DNA of 37,271 nucleotides from positions 46,581 to 83,851 of the forward strand of contig NZ_LMUK01000018.1 of the NCBI RefSeq assembly GCF_009766005.1, given 5' to 3'. Positions 23,785-32,098 of this stretch are shown here, piece by piece. The notes beneath the pieces are model-generated. The model was not told the origin of the DNA and made no database searches. It saw nothing but the letters and a program-made list of their open reading frames with translations. The first letter of the stretch is position 1, and each line of letters opens with the position of its first letter. Both the position numbers and the translations under genes were made by a program. This stretch comes from Bradyrhizobium sp. S69 (lineage in GTDB: Bacteria > Pseudomonadota > Alphaproteobacteria > Rhizobiales > Xanthobacteraceae).

Positions 23785-25057
23785 TTGTCACCTGACCCTG
23801 CGCGTCGATGCGCCACGGCTGAATCGCGTTGTTGTGGTAGAAGGAATTCTCGCCGCGAACCGCCAGCAATTCCGCAAATGTCGGTTGCACGTAACCGGTC
23901 TCGTCGACGGCGCGGCTCTGGATCACGGCCGGCTGGCCGTCCCATTGCCACGGCAGCCGAAATCGCGTCAGTGCACGCGTCAGTACCGGCTCCTGCAATT
24001 GCGCTTCCAGCCAATTCTTGCCGCTATCGACCGAGACGTCGACCCGCTTGATCTTGCCGTGCCCGCTCCAGGCGAGGCCTGTGATCTCATGGAAACCGGT
24101 TTGCTTGAGCTTCTGTCCACCCGACGGCCGCGTGATGATGGACTTGGCTTCCATGTAAAATGTAAATTCGCGCGCGACGCCGTCCGGCATCAGATCGGTA
24201 TATTTCGAGGTCTCCTCGCGCGAATAGGCCGGTTCGGGCACAGCCTTCAGGCGACGTAGCCACTTCACGTTCATATTGCCTTCGAAGCCGGGCAGCAGCA
24301 GTCGCAGCGGATAGCCCTGCTGAGGGCGAAGCCGCTCGCCGTTCTGGCTATACACCAGCATGGCATCGTCGAGGCATTTCTCGATCGGGATGCTGCGCGT
24401 CAAGGCAGCTGCATCGGCGCCTTCAGCCACCAGCCATTTCGCTTCGGGGCGAAGTCCGGCCTCTTCAAGCACAAGTTTGAGACTGACCCCGGTCCATTCC
24501 GCGCAACTCAACAAGCCCACCAGATCAGAGGCGGTCTTGCCGTAGGGTTTGGTGTAGACCGGATTGCCGGAGCATTCGAGGAAGTGAATCCGCGATTGCG
24601 ACGGAAAGCGGCGGAGATCATCCATCGTGAAGATCATGGGGCGGTCGATCAGGCCATGCAGCATCAGCCGATGCTGGTCCGGATCGATGGCGGGAACACC
24701 GCCGTGATGGCGCTCGTAGAACAGCCCGTTCGGCGTGATGATGCCGTCGAGATCCCCGATCGGAGTGCGTCCGGAGGCGGAGATATATTGCGGCAAATTC
24801 TTCGAGATGTTTTTAACGACGTTCTTCTCGAACGGTGACGGTGTGCCGTAAAGCTGGCTGCCCATGGGATCGCCGGGCGCCTTCATCCATTCCGGGACAT
24901 TGGGCGGCACGTTCTCGGAACCGGGCTCAGCCGCTAGCGCGGTGCCGTCGGCTAGACCCGCTACGACGGCCCCGCTTATCAAGGCACCACTTTCGCGCAG
25001 AAAGCGCCGGCGCGATGTCACGGCTCGATCATCGTCGAGATCTGCGGACTCAGTCAT
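23771..25057 (-). CDS. soxC: Periplasmic sulfite dehydrogenase, molybdopterin subunit (SoxC-like)
   Basis: A 428-aa protein. ATG 25057 is preceded by GGAGGATAT, so the longer open frame to 25312 is not used. A Tat leader (TSRRRFLRESG, residues 14-24) exports the folded, cofactor-loaded enzyme. The sulfite-oxidase fold has the Mo-coordinating Cys162 in HFLECSGNPVY. It is followed by SCAEWTGVSLKLVLEEAGLR, LRLLLPGFEGNMNVKWLRRL and the dimerisation domain (ITGLAWSGHGKIKRVDVSVD with GKNWLEA). SoxC oxidises sulfite or sulfane sulfur with a cytochrome partner, here the overlapping downstream gene. No other sox genes (XYZAB) are in the window, so this may be a stand-alone sulfite-detoxifying SoxCD/SorAB-like pair. 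Confidence 0.92.
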   Translation of the reverse strand: MTESADLDDDRAVTSRRRFLRESGALISGAVVAGLADGTALAAEPGSENVPPNVPEWMKAPGDPMGSQLYGTPSPFEKNVVKNISKNLPQYISASGRTPIGDLDGIITPNGLFYERHHGGVPAIDPDQHRLMLHGLIDRPMIFTMDDLRRFPSQSRIHFLECSGNPVYTKPYGKTASDLVGLLSCAEWTGVSLKLVLEEAGLRPEAKWLVAEGADAAALTRSIPIEKCLDDAMLVYSQNGERLRPQQGYPLRLLLPGFEGNMNVKWLRRLKAVPEPAYSREETSKYTDLMPDGVAREFTFYMEAKSIITRPSGGQKLKQTGFHEITGLAWSGHGKIKRVDVSVDSGKNWLEAQLQEPVLTRALTRFRLPWQWDGQPAVIQSRAVDETGYVQPTFAELLAVRGENSFYHNNAIQPWRIDAQGQVTNANS

Positions 25058-25199
25058 CCGATATCCTCCATTCGAAGCGGAGCATGGAACATTTCCATGA
25101 AGTTGTTGGCAATCCTCAAAATATTCAAGGCGAAAGCATTTTCTGCTCCCGGCGTGGCCGAGCGCGGGAACAAACCGCACAGCCCCGCATTTGTCTGAT

Positions 25200-25307
25200 G
25201 AGGCCGCCACCCGCTGTTTAACGCAGCGCCTGTCGCGGATAGCCAAAGGCCGCAAGGCCCGCCGCTCACAGCGGCGCCTGTCGCGGGTAGCCATGGTGGC
25301 GGCCTCT
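25200..25307. repeat. Nested repeat: two direct copies inside a 12-bp inverted repeat
   Basis: GAGGCCGCCACC at 25200-25211 faces its complement at 25296-25307. Between them a 20-bp unit beginning GCGCCTGTCGCGG occurs at 25226-25245 and 25274-25293 with one mismatch. It lies upstream of soxC and of the small plus-strand gene, so it is intergenic. It may be a copy of a dispersed repeat or a paired regulatory site. Confidence 0.7.
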
Positions 25308-25367
25308 TTCATTCATCGCCCAGGCAAGGCGAACGCTGCTTCGAAGGCATCGACAAGCGAGCATGAT

Positions 25368-25628
25368 GTGAGCATTGAACCCCCGCAAATGCCGCCGCAA
25401 CCGGGTATCGCCGAGCGCGCCATCGACACCGCCGCCGATGTGTCCCGCACCATCACGGACGTCACAACAGCACTTCGGTCAGCGGTCGAGCGCTTAAGCG
25501 ACGCCATCGCCGCTGCGCGGCGGCCGGGACAGCCGCTCTCGACCATCAGCGCCATCACAAGGGAAGCGCCGCTCGCAAGCCTGTTCGTGGCGTTCCTTTT
25601 CGGGGTTGCCGTGGCGCGCCGGCGCTAG
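25368..25628 (+). CDS. Small membrane-anchored protein, ElaB/YqjD-like layout
   Basis: A frame of at least 86 aa; I place the start at GTG 25368 (VSIEPPQMPPQPG), though ATG 25292 is also possible. A helical charged body (AERAIDTAADVSRTITDVTT, then LRSAVERLSDAIAAARRPGQ) is followed by one C-terminal helix (APLASLFVAFLFGVAVARRR). A coiled body with a C-terminal anchor ending in Arg residues resembles the DUF883/ElaB group of stationary-phase, ribosome-associated membrane proteins, but this is a layout match only. Confidence 0.55.
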   Translation: MSIEPPQMPPQPGIAERAIDTAADVSRTITDVTTALRSAVERLSDAIAAARRPGQPLSTISAITREAPLASLFVAFLFGVAVARRR

Positions 25629-25860
25629 GTCGGCCCCGGATTCCCAAAGCGAAAATACCGCGACGCCATCTGGCAACGATGTGACGGCGTTGGCCGTGCC
25701 GCCAGCCTGTTCATGACCGGCGCAAAACAATAGGTTCAGGTAATAATAATCCTGCTGCAACGCAGCAATCTGGCTGAAAATTAATTTCACCGGAGCGGGT
25801 TCGCCCTCGACTAATAAGCGTTGTACACCATCTGCTAAATCAAAAGTGATCGAGGAAGCG

Positions 25861-26796
25861 ATGAAGAGAGGGATAACCGTCCTGGTCGGGGTGTGTCTGC
25901 TTGCTGCCGGCGTTTATTTCGCCATCAGCAAGTGGGGCATTCGGCATGAGACGCTCGATCTCTTCGACGCCGCGCGGCAGCGGCCCGTCGCCGTCGATCT
26001 GGCCGTGCGCCGGGACTATGAGATCAAGGCCGAAGACGGCTTCTGGAAGCTGCCGGTCGCGATCATCAGCAATGGCAATACCGTCAAGAACACTGAATAT
26101 TCGTTCCTGGCCAACGCGCTTGCCACCAAGGGCTATCTCGTCGCCAGCATTCAGCAGGATTTGCCGAGCGATCCACCCTTGATGACCAAACCTGGCGAGC
26201 CTTATGTCGGCCGTCGCGAGGTCTATGAAAAGGGCGAATCCAATATTCTGTTCGTGCTGGGCGAACTTAGAAAGCTGAAACCCAATGCGGACTACGATCA
26301 TCTGACGATGGTTGGGCATTCCAATGGCGGCGACATTTCGATGTACTATGCCAAGCATCATCCCGAGATGGTGGCGAAAGTGATCACACTGGATAATCTA
26401 CGGGTGCCGTTCGTGACCAGCGACAAAATGAAGATCCTGTCGTTCCGCTCGAACGACCCGAATTTCAAGACCGATCCAGGCGTGCTGCCCAGCACCGCGC
26501 AGGCCGTCAAGGACGGCATCGATATTATCAAGACCCCGTTCCAGCATACCCAGATGAGCGACCGCGGCCCTGACTCCGTCAAGGAGAAGATCCAGCAAGC
26601 TCTCGATAACTTCCTGACCGACAGCTCCTCGAGCGAATTGTCGCCGAACAGCACTGACAATCTGCTGATCGCGAAGCCGCCCGCCGCGGCCGCACCTGCC
26701 GCAAAAGCGACCGCCCCAACCGCGCCCGTCCAGCCTGCACCGGTCGTTACCAATCCGGCTGCGCTTGCTTCCGATCCCGCGCACTCGGGGTCCTAA
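25861..26796 (+). CDS. Exported or membrane-anchored alpha/beta hydrolase
   Basis: A 311-aa protein. ATG 25861 follows GAGGAAG. An N-terminal helix (GITVLVGVCLLAAGVYFAIS) is a signal anchor. The alpha/beta-hydrolase fold shows LPVAIISNGNTVKNTEYSFL before the nucleophile. An oxyanion-side motif comes with GYLVASIQQDLPSDPP. The nucleophile elbow is MVGHSNGGDISMYYA (Ser154), and VITLDNLRVPF and a late His (FQHTQMSD) are candidates for the remaining triad. After about residue 255 the chain becomes a Pro/Ala-rich tail (PPAAAAPAAKATAPTAPVQP), probably disordered. Substrate unknown; esterase or lipase-like activity is expected. Not in an operon. Confidence 0.8.
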   Translation: MKRGITVLVGVCLLAAGVYFAISKWGIRHETLDLFDAARQRPVAVDLAVRRDYEIKAEDGFWKLPVAIISNGNTVKNTEYSFLANALATKGYLVASIQQDLPSDPPLMTKPGEPYVGRREVYEKGESNILFVLGELRKLKPNADYDHLTMVGHSNGGDISMYYAKHHPEMVAKVITLDNLRVPFVTSDKMKILSFRSNDPNFKTDPGVLPSTAQAVKDGIDIIKTPFQHTQMSDRGPDSVKEKIQQALDNFLTDSSSSELSPNSTDNLLIAKPPAAAAPAAKATAPTAPVQPAPVVTNPAALASDPAHSGS

Positions 26797-27004
26797 ACTG
26801 CCTGAGCGTTCGCGGCTTGATCCGTCAGCGAAAAGCCGAATGCGTGGCGTCTTTCCATGGACGCCAGATCTGATGGAAATTCTCTGATCTTTGCGCGTAG
26901 CACTGCACCGCGTGCATTCTATGACTGCCTTCTACGCAATCGACATCGGGGGAACTTCAGCGGTCTCATCGCCAGGTTTCCGCATCACGCGGCCGGAGGT
27001 GGCG

Positions 27005-28593
27005 ATGGGCTTTGATCCCGTTTTCCTGTCGCGATTGCAGTTCGCCTGGGTGATCGGGTGGCACATCCTGCTTCCGGCATTCACCGTCGGCATGGCCGCG
27101 TTCATCGCCGTGCTGGAGGGCTTCAATTTCTTTACCGGACGCGATGTCTATCTCCGCGTTTCGATGTTCTGGATCAAGATCTTTTCGATCGCGTTCGGAA
27201 TGGGCGTGGTTACCGGCATCGTGATGCCATTTCAACTCGGCACCAATTGGAGCCGCTACTCGGATGCCACGGCCAATGTGCTGTCGCCGCTGTTTGCCTA
27301 TGAAGGCCTGACGGCGTTTTTCCTTGAGGCGGCCTTTCTCGGCGTGCTGCTGTTCGGGCGCAAACTGGTGCCGGCCTGGGCGCATTTCGTCGCAGCCCTG
27401 ATGGTGGCGCTCGGCACGCTGTTTTCGTCGTTCTGGATCCTGGCGGCCAACAGCTGGATGCAGGCCCCGGCCGGTTATGAGCTGATCGACGGCCGCTTCT
27501 TTCCAAAAGACTGGCTGCAGGTCATTTTCAATCCGTCTTTTCCATTCCGGCTCGGGCACACCGTGGTGAGGTTTTTCATCACCACCGGCTTCGTCGTGCT
27601 GGGCGTCGGTGCCTATTTCCTGCGCCGCGGCAAGTTTGCCGAGGAAGGCCGCACCATGGTGTCGATGACGCTGTGGCTGCTCACCGCGCTGGTGCCGCTG
27701 CAAATCCTGCTCGGCGACGCGCATGGGCTCAACGCGCGCGAACATCAGCCCGCCAAGCTCGCGGCGATCGAGTCGCGCTGGGAAACCGGACGTGACATCC
27801 CGATCACACTGTTCGCCATCCCCGACGAGAAGGCCGAGACCAACCATTTCTCGATCGACTTGCCGCATCTCGGCAGTCTCCTCCTGACCCATGAGCTCAA
27901 TGGCCAGGTCAAGGGTCTCAAGGACTTTCCGGCCGATCAGCGGCCGCCGGTGTCTGCGATCGCGACTTTTGCGCAGGGCATCGTGCTGGGCAGCTTCATT
28001 CAGGGATATGAGGTCAACGGCCGACAATTCGCCGGCAGTTCTCTGGCGTTCCTGACACCATTCTCGCTGATGACAGGGCTGGCGCTGCTGTTCGGCTACG
28101 GGTTGCTGGCGCGGGCTGGCTTATTCTTAAGACCGAAGGTGACATTCAAGCCGCCGCGCGTCGCCATGGCCGCATCTGTCTGATCGGCGTGCTGGCGGCC
28201 ATCGCCGTGGTCAGCATCTGGACGCCTGTCGCCAGCCCGATTGTGGCCGCACGCTGGTTCAGCTGGCCGAATATCCTGATCCTGGCGCCGGTTCCAATCG
28301 CAACCGCCGCTGCCGCACTCATGACGTGGCGGGCGCTTGGCAGCCGCGCCGAAACCATACCGTTCGCCGGGGCCGTCCTGCTGTTCGTCCTGTCATTTAT
28401 CGGCATCGCCATCAGCCTTTACCCGATGATCGTGCCCTACCACTTCACCCTATGGGAAGCCGCCTCCTCCGAGCGCACCCAGGCATTTCTGCTGGTCGGC
28501 ACATTGGCACTGCTGCCGGTGATCCTGATGTACACCGGGTGGTCCTATTGGGTATTTCGCGGCAAGGTCCGGGCGGATGCCGGCTATCACTAG
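27005..28593 (+). pseudogene. cydAB: Collapsed cydAB: CydA N-terminus fused to CydB C-terminus, then frameshifted
   Basis: ATG 27005 opens a normal cyanide-insensitive-type CydA: RLQFAWVIGWHILLPAFTVG (His20), QLGTNWSRYSD, FRLGHTVVRFF (His185, b558 ligand), and GDAHGLNAREHQPAKLAAIE with HLGSLLLTHELNGQVKGLKD in the quinol loop. At about residue 316 (27953-27970) the text jumps into the middle of CydB: FAQGIVLGSFIQGYEVNGRQ, then FLTPFSLMTGLALLFGYGLL. CydA helices with the b558 Met and the later Glu ligand are missing, as is the first third of CydB. Near 28112-28130 the frame slips by one base. The next frame continues KTEGDIQAAARRHGRICLIG and reads CydB to its normal end WVFRGKVRADAGYH at 28593. 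The oxidase cannot be functional as encoded. Confidence 0.9.
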
Positions 28594-28759
28594 CAACCGG
28601 CGCGCGCCGCGTGTTTCATGCGGAGATGCGACTTTCGCTTGATTTTCCGGCGCTTTTGCGTTTTCGCGTCAACGTTAAAATCTCGCTTTTGTGATCGCTT
28701 TTTTAGAACGTGATATTATTTTAGTCGTAGCTTTTGATGACCCGTCAGAAGGTTACGCA

Positions 28760-28969
28760 ATGGGCAAGGAAGAGAAGACCGACACTGAACTGGAAGACAT
28801 GATCCTCCAGCGTTTGGTAATCGGTGGTGTTTTCGTATCGGTGCGCCGGGATCCAATTCTCGGTTGGCGCCCGACGGTGGTTACTGCGCCGAAACACACC
28901 AAGAATGCGCAGGAACTCGCCGACAAGATCGCGACCGAACTACGCAAGAAGTTCACGCTGAAGGATTGA
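28760..28969 (+). CDS. Small cytosolic protein of unknown function, 69 aa
   Basis: ATG 28760 follows GAAGG at -13. The chain is charged with one hydrophobic beta patch (ILQRLVIGGVFVSVRRD) and a helical C-terminus (AQELADKIATELRKKFTLKD). No signal peptide, membrane helix or metal motif. The upstream 165 bp is AT-richer than its surroundings (TTTTTTAGAACGTGATATTA near 28702), suggesting a promoter. I recognise no family. Confidence 0.55.
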   Translation: MGKEEKTDTELEDMILQRLVIGGVFVSVRRDPILGWRPTVVTAPKHTKNAQELADKIATELRKKFTLKD

Positions 28970-29138
28970 TGTCGCGCGGAACCGCCCCTGGACCGCAGAC
29001 CCGGTTCATTACGGGTGTCCGGACTGCTTCCCCTCATGCCCCAAATCAGACATAGTTGATTCGGTTCGGTTGCTTTAAGCGGTTGCGTTGCGTCGCCTCC
29101 CTGCAAACACCAGCTCCTTTTGGAAATATCGGGACACG

Positions 29139-29324
29139 ATGCTGCGACCACTCCGGCCGACGCCGACATGCACGCGCTTTGAGTCCAGCGTTGAAATGCC
29201 ATGCATCAAATGCGGAGAACCGATGAGGCTTGCCCTCATCGAGCCGCGAAACCAGAGTTTCGATTTGCTGACCTACCAGTGCGTGCCATGCGACACCGGT
29301 GAAAGCTTCCTCAAGGCGATGTGA
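29139..29324 (+). CDS. Small zinc-ribbon-like protein
   Basis: The most likely start is ATG 29139, giving 61 aa; ATG 29196 would give a 42-aa core. Two CxxC knuckles, MPCIKCGEPMRLALIEP and YQCVPCDTGES, about 25 residues apart form a single zinc ribbon. Nothing else is in the chain. Such short zinc-ribbon proteins are frequent in rhizobial genomes; the role (nucleic-acid or protein contact) is unknown. Confidence 0.6.
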   Translation: MLRPLRPTPTCTRFESSVEMPCIKCGEPMRLALIEPRNQSFDLLTYQCVPCDTGESFLKAM

Positions 29325-29360
29325 CCATCGCCCTCAGCAAGACAGGCCATCCATCAAGCG

Positions 29361-29489
29361 TTATTCGCCTGATATGTGCGTCGGCGCGGAATGGAAGATT
29401 CCGGCGCCCGAAACCTGCGACGCGATCAAGAATGCGACCACGACAGCCGGCACGCTGATCAGCCTAAGAAATTGATCCACGGAAAGCAT
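29361..29489 (-). CDS. Very small membrane or exported peptide, 42 aa (tentative)
   Basis: ATG 29489, with GGGGGA about 13 nt upstream, opens MLSVDQFLRLISVPAVVVAF followed by LIASQVSGAG and a short tail ending HISGE. One hydrophobic helix fills most of the peptide. It lies 50 bp downstream of another frame of the same kind on the same strand. Neither has a known family; evidence is only frame, start context and hydrophobicity. Confidence 0.35.
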   Translation of the reverse strand: MLSVDQFLRLISVPAVVVAFLIASQVSGAGIFHSAPTHISGE

Positions 29490-29538
29490 GCTTGTTTGTC
29501 CCCCAAGCAACCGACAAGATAGCCTGCGAAAGCCGACT

Positions 29539-29646
29539 TCAATCCGCCCTTTGCGCGATCTGCTGACTGGTCAACACCTGATCGGAGTAAGCTGCCCCAC
29601 CGATCGCGATCAGCGCCAGAATTGAAATGACGGCCAACGTATGCAT
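29539..29646 (-). CDS. Very small membrane peptide, 35 aa (tentative)
   Basis: ATG 29646 opens MHTLAVISILALIAIGGAAY, then SDQVLTSQQIAQRAD. The first half is a membrane helix or signal sequence and the second half is polar. It lies between the SDR operon end and the 42-aa frame. Supported only by composition and a complete short frame. Confidence 0.35.
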   Translation of the reverse strand: MHTLAVISILALIAIGGAAYSDQVLTSQQIAQRAD

Positions 29647-29723
29647 GGTAATCGTCGTTTCGGATTGTGGCCAAAAACGTCAGAGTTTGGTGCATTTTCA
29701 GGACGATCGAGCGAATAATCATG

Positions 29724-29744
29724 GCCGCGCGAAGGTCGCGCGGC
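29724..29744 (-). terminator. Hairpin after the ACP-ligase-SDR operon
   Basis: GCCGCGCG and CGCGCGGC form a perfect 8-bp stem with an AAGGT loop, 12 bp beyond the SDR stop. There is no T-run, so it may be a transcript-end stabiliser or a weak terminator. Confidence 0.4.
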
Positions 29745-29756
29745 TGACCCCGCGCC

Positions 29757-30494
29757 TCAGGCCGTGTTACCGGCGTCGATCGTCATCACCGACCCCGTGA
29801 TATTGCGGCCCGCATCGCCAAGCAGATATTCCACCATGCGTGCGACATCGTCAGGCTCCGGCAAGCGGCGCAGCGCGCTGCGGTTCGCGATGCGCTTGCG
29901 CTGGTCGTCCGACAGGCTTTGCGTCAATTCGGTATCGATGAAGCCGGGCGCAATCGCGTTTACGGTGATGCCGAGCTTGCCGACCTCGCGTGCGAGCGAC
30001 TTGGTAAAGCCGGTCGCGGCCGCCTTGGTCGCGCCGTAGACCGACAAGCCGTTATAACCCGTCGTCGCGATGATGGAGGACATGTTGATGATGCGGCCGG
30101 CGCCATCGGCCATCATGTGCCGCACGACATATTTCGTCAGAATGACCGGAGACAGCACGTTGAGACGAAGCAACGCTTCGATCTCGCTGTTGTGCATGGT
30201 GGCGAGAAGCCCTTCGGTGCCGATCCCCGCATTATTGACCAGGCCATAGATGGCGCCGAATTCGTCGCGCAGTTCCTTGACAAAGGTGGGGATCGCGTCG
30301 ACCTCGCTGAGATCGAACGCCCTGAAGCGAAGGCCACCGCGGCCTTGCTTGACGATCTCGCCGATCGCTGCTTTCAGCTCGTCGCTTTCGTGGCGCGCCA
30401 CCGCGATGACATGATAGCCGGCACCAGCCAGCTTTCGCGAGATGGCAAGGCCGATACCGCGGCTGCCGCCGGTGACCAGAACATTATGCATCAT
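29757..30494 (-). CDS. Short-chain dehydrogenase/reductase, FabG-like
   Basis: A 245-aa classical SDR from ATG 30494. The cofactor motif TGGSRGIG is at residues 8-15, NNAG at 87-90, the catalytic Ser at 139/140 (NMSSIIATTG), Tyr153 and Lys157 in YGATK, and the PG motif in APGFIDTELTQSL. It ends with the FabG-like ITGSVMTIDAGN. The start region (VARHESDEL in place of an acidic NAD-binding residue) fits NADP(H). FabG-type enzymes reduce 3-oxoacyl groups on ACP. The gene overlaps the acyl ligase by 11 bp in an operon that also has its own ACP, so a reductase acting on an ACP-bound acyl group is the natural reading. Confidence 0.92.
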   Translation of the reverse strand: MMHNVLVTGGSRGIGLAISRKLAGAGYHVIAVARHESDELKAAIGEIVKQGRGGLRFRAFDLSEVDAIPTFVKELRDEFGAIYGLVNNAGIGTEGLLATMHNSEIEALLRLNVLSPVILTKYVVRHMMADGAGRIINMSSIIATTGYNGLSVYGATKAAATGFTKSLAREVGKLGITVNAIAPGFIDTELTQSLSDDQRKRIANRSALRRLPEPDDVARMVEYLLGDAGRNITGSVMTIDAGNTA

Positions 30495-31872
30495 GCCGGG
30501 CCAGCTTTCCGGCCGCCGTGATATCGAGCGACGGCACGAACTTGATCACGGCAGGCACCTTGTGCGGCGCCAGCGATGCCTTGCAGTCGGCCAGGATCCG
30601 TTTGCGAATTTCATCGCTTCGGCTTGCGTCGGCATCTTCGGCCAGAATGACATCTACAACCACGATGCTGCCGGTGATCGGGCTACGGCGCGATTTGGCG
30701 CGCGACATCCTCACTTCCGGCTGCCGATTGACCACCGCCTCGATCTCTTCGGGATGCACCTTGAGGCCGCCGATATTGATGATGCCGCCGCGCCGCCCGA
30801 CGAAATGGTACCGATCGCCGCGCCGTTCCACCATGTCGCCGGTATCGACGAAGCCGTCGCGGTCAGTCAGCTCCGCGGCGTTGCGGCCGACATAGGCATG
30901 CGCGGTTCTTCGCGAGCGGATCCGCAGCGAGCCGTCTTCGACCTTCATTTCGACGCCATCGCGATTAACCCCGATGATGTCGGCGGGAAAGCCCTCGCGG
31001 CCGTCGTTCACGGCGAAGCCGACGCCGGCTTCGGTCGACGCGTAGGCGTGGCCGATCGAGGCTGCCGGAAATGCCGCGCCGAGCCCATCCAGCACGGCCT
31101 GATCGGCGATCTCGCCCGACAGGCGGACATAGCGCGGGAAAAACTGCGATGTCGATCCGCTCATCAAGAGCTTGCGCCAATGCGACGGGGTGCCCGAAAT
31201 ATGTGTCACGCCGCGTGCTTGCAGCCGCGCCACATGATCGGCGAGCGCCTCATGCGGTGAGGACAAGACCATCGAGCCGCCGCCGACGATGGCGCGCAGG
31301 AAAATCTGAAGGCCGCCGTAACGGCGGATGTCGTAGAAGGTCGCCCAGACCGCGGCGCTGCGCGCCGGACCATCGGCGACAATCGCACCGGTCAGCGCCT
31401 CCAGCGTATGGCCGACGATCTTCGGCACACCTGAGGTGCCCGAGGTCAGCATCAGCCATTCGGTCGCCCGCTCGGTCTTGATCTGCAAGGCGGCACGCGC
31501 CGGCGGGCCGGCCGGGACGACGAGCTTCACATCGCTCTCGCTCCATCGCTCCGGATGGTCGGTGACCACCGCATCGATGTCGGCGTCATCCATCAGGCTT
31601 TGCAGGTGATCGGCGTTGAGATCGGGCGGACACAGCAGCATGCGCCGCGCCACGCCGTCGATCTCCGTCATCACGAGGCCGGATATCAATTGGTCCGACA
31701 CCGCCATCAGCACCGATCGCCCGGATAATTCTCCGATGCGATCTGCGAGGCAGGTGTATTCGAGAATGTCGGTCAGCGAGACAACCCGTTGCGCATCCGA
31801 GATCGCGCGGCCCTTTAAGTTCGGACCGAGATAATCACGAAGCGCGAAGGTTTCACGCGGGGACATTTTCAT
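30484..31872 (-). CDS. AMP-forming acyl ligase (ANL superfamily)
   Basis: A 462-aa enzyme from ATG 31872, shorter than the usual 500-550. Phosphate-binding loop LTSGTSGVPK (residues 142-151), YASTEAGVGF in the A5 position, VDTGDMVERRGDRYHFVGRR at A7/A8, GGIINIGGLKVHPEEIEAVV, and the A10 Lys456 in AAGKLARHD. All catalytic motifs are present. It should activate a carboxylic acid as acyl-AMP and load it onto CoA or, given the overlapping ACP gene (20 bp), onto that carrier. The first 130 residues are poorly conserved and may bind the specific acid. The acid is unknown; aryl or short-chain acids are possible. Confidence 0.9.
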   Translation of the reverse strand: MKMSPRETFALRDYLGPNLKGRAISDAQRVVSLTDILEYTCLADRIGELSGRSVLMAVSDQLISGLVMTEIDGVARRMLLCPPDLNADHLQSLMDDADIDAVVTDHPERWSESDVKLVVPAGPPARAALQIKTERATEWLMLTSGTSGVPKIVGHTLEALTGAIVADGPARSAAVWATFYDIRRYGGLQIFLRAIVGGGSMVLSSPHEALADHVARLQARGVTHISGTPSHWRKLLMSGSTSQFFPRYVRLSGEIADQAVLDGLGAAFPAASIGHAYASTEAGVGFAVNDGREGFPADIIGVNRDGVEMKVEDGSLRIRSRRTAHAYVGRNAAELTDRDGFVDTGDMVERRGDRYHFVGRRGGIINIGGLKVHPEEIEAVVNRQPEVRMSRAKSRRSPITGSIVVVDVILAEDADASRSDEIRKRILADCKASLAPHKVPAVIKFVPSLDITAAGKLARHDA

Positions 31873-32098
31873 AGGCCCCGATGAAGTCGCCTACCGTGAG
31901 AGGAAATGCCGCGTTCTCCGATATGGTAAACGGATCGATGCCGAGATCGTCTTCCAGGCGCGCCACCAGAATGGCGAAGGCAAGCGAATCGAAGCCGGTT
32001 GCGTGCAGCGAAAGCGTATCATCGAGCGGCGGCAGAGTGACCTTCTGTTCTTCGGCGATCTGGCGCATCGCCGAAATGATTTTTAACCTTACCGTCAT
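31853..32098 (-). CDS. Dedicated acyl carrier protein
   Basis: An 81-aa protein from ATG 32098. The phosphopantetheine site is Ser38 in ATGFDSLAFAILVA, a variant of DSL. It has the four-helix carrier pattern (VRLKIISAMRQIAEEQKV at the start; LEDDLGIDPFTI; PLTVGDFIGAYENV at the end). It is the first gene of a three-gene operon with an acyl ligase and an SDR, all overlapping (20 and 11 bp). It differs from housekeeping AcpP (no DSLDTVE motif), so it probably serves one special acyl group. Confidence 0.88.
   Translation of the reverse strand: MTVRLKIISAMRQIAEEQKVTLPPLDDTLSLHATGFDSLAFAILVARLEDDLGIDPFTISENAAFPLTVGDFIGAYENVPA

Noticed and set aside
25058..25312. N-terminal extension of the SoxC frame
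   Set aside because: The extension is basic and unstructured, and includes the nested repeat. ATG 25057 has a strong GGAGGAT site and begins just before the Tat motif.
26966..28027. A 353-codon minus-strand frame opposite cydA
   Set aside because: Highly charged shadow of the CydA sequence; the plus strand carries unmistakable CydA motifs.
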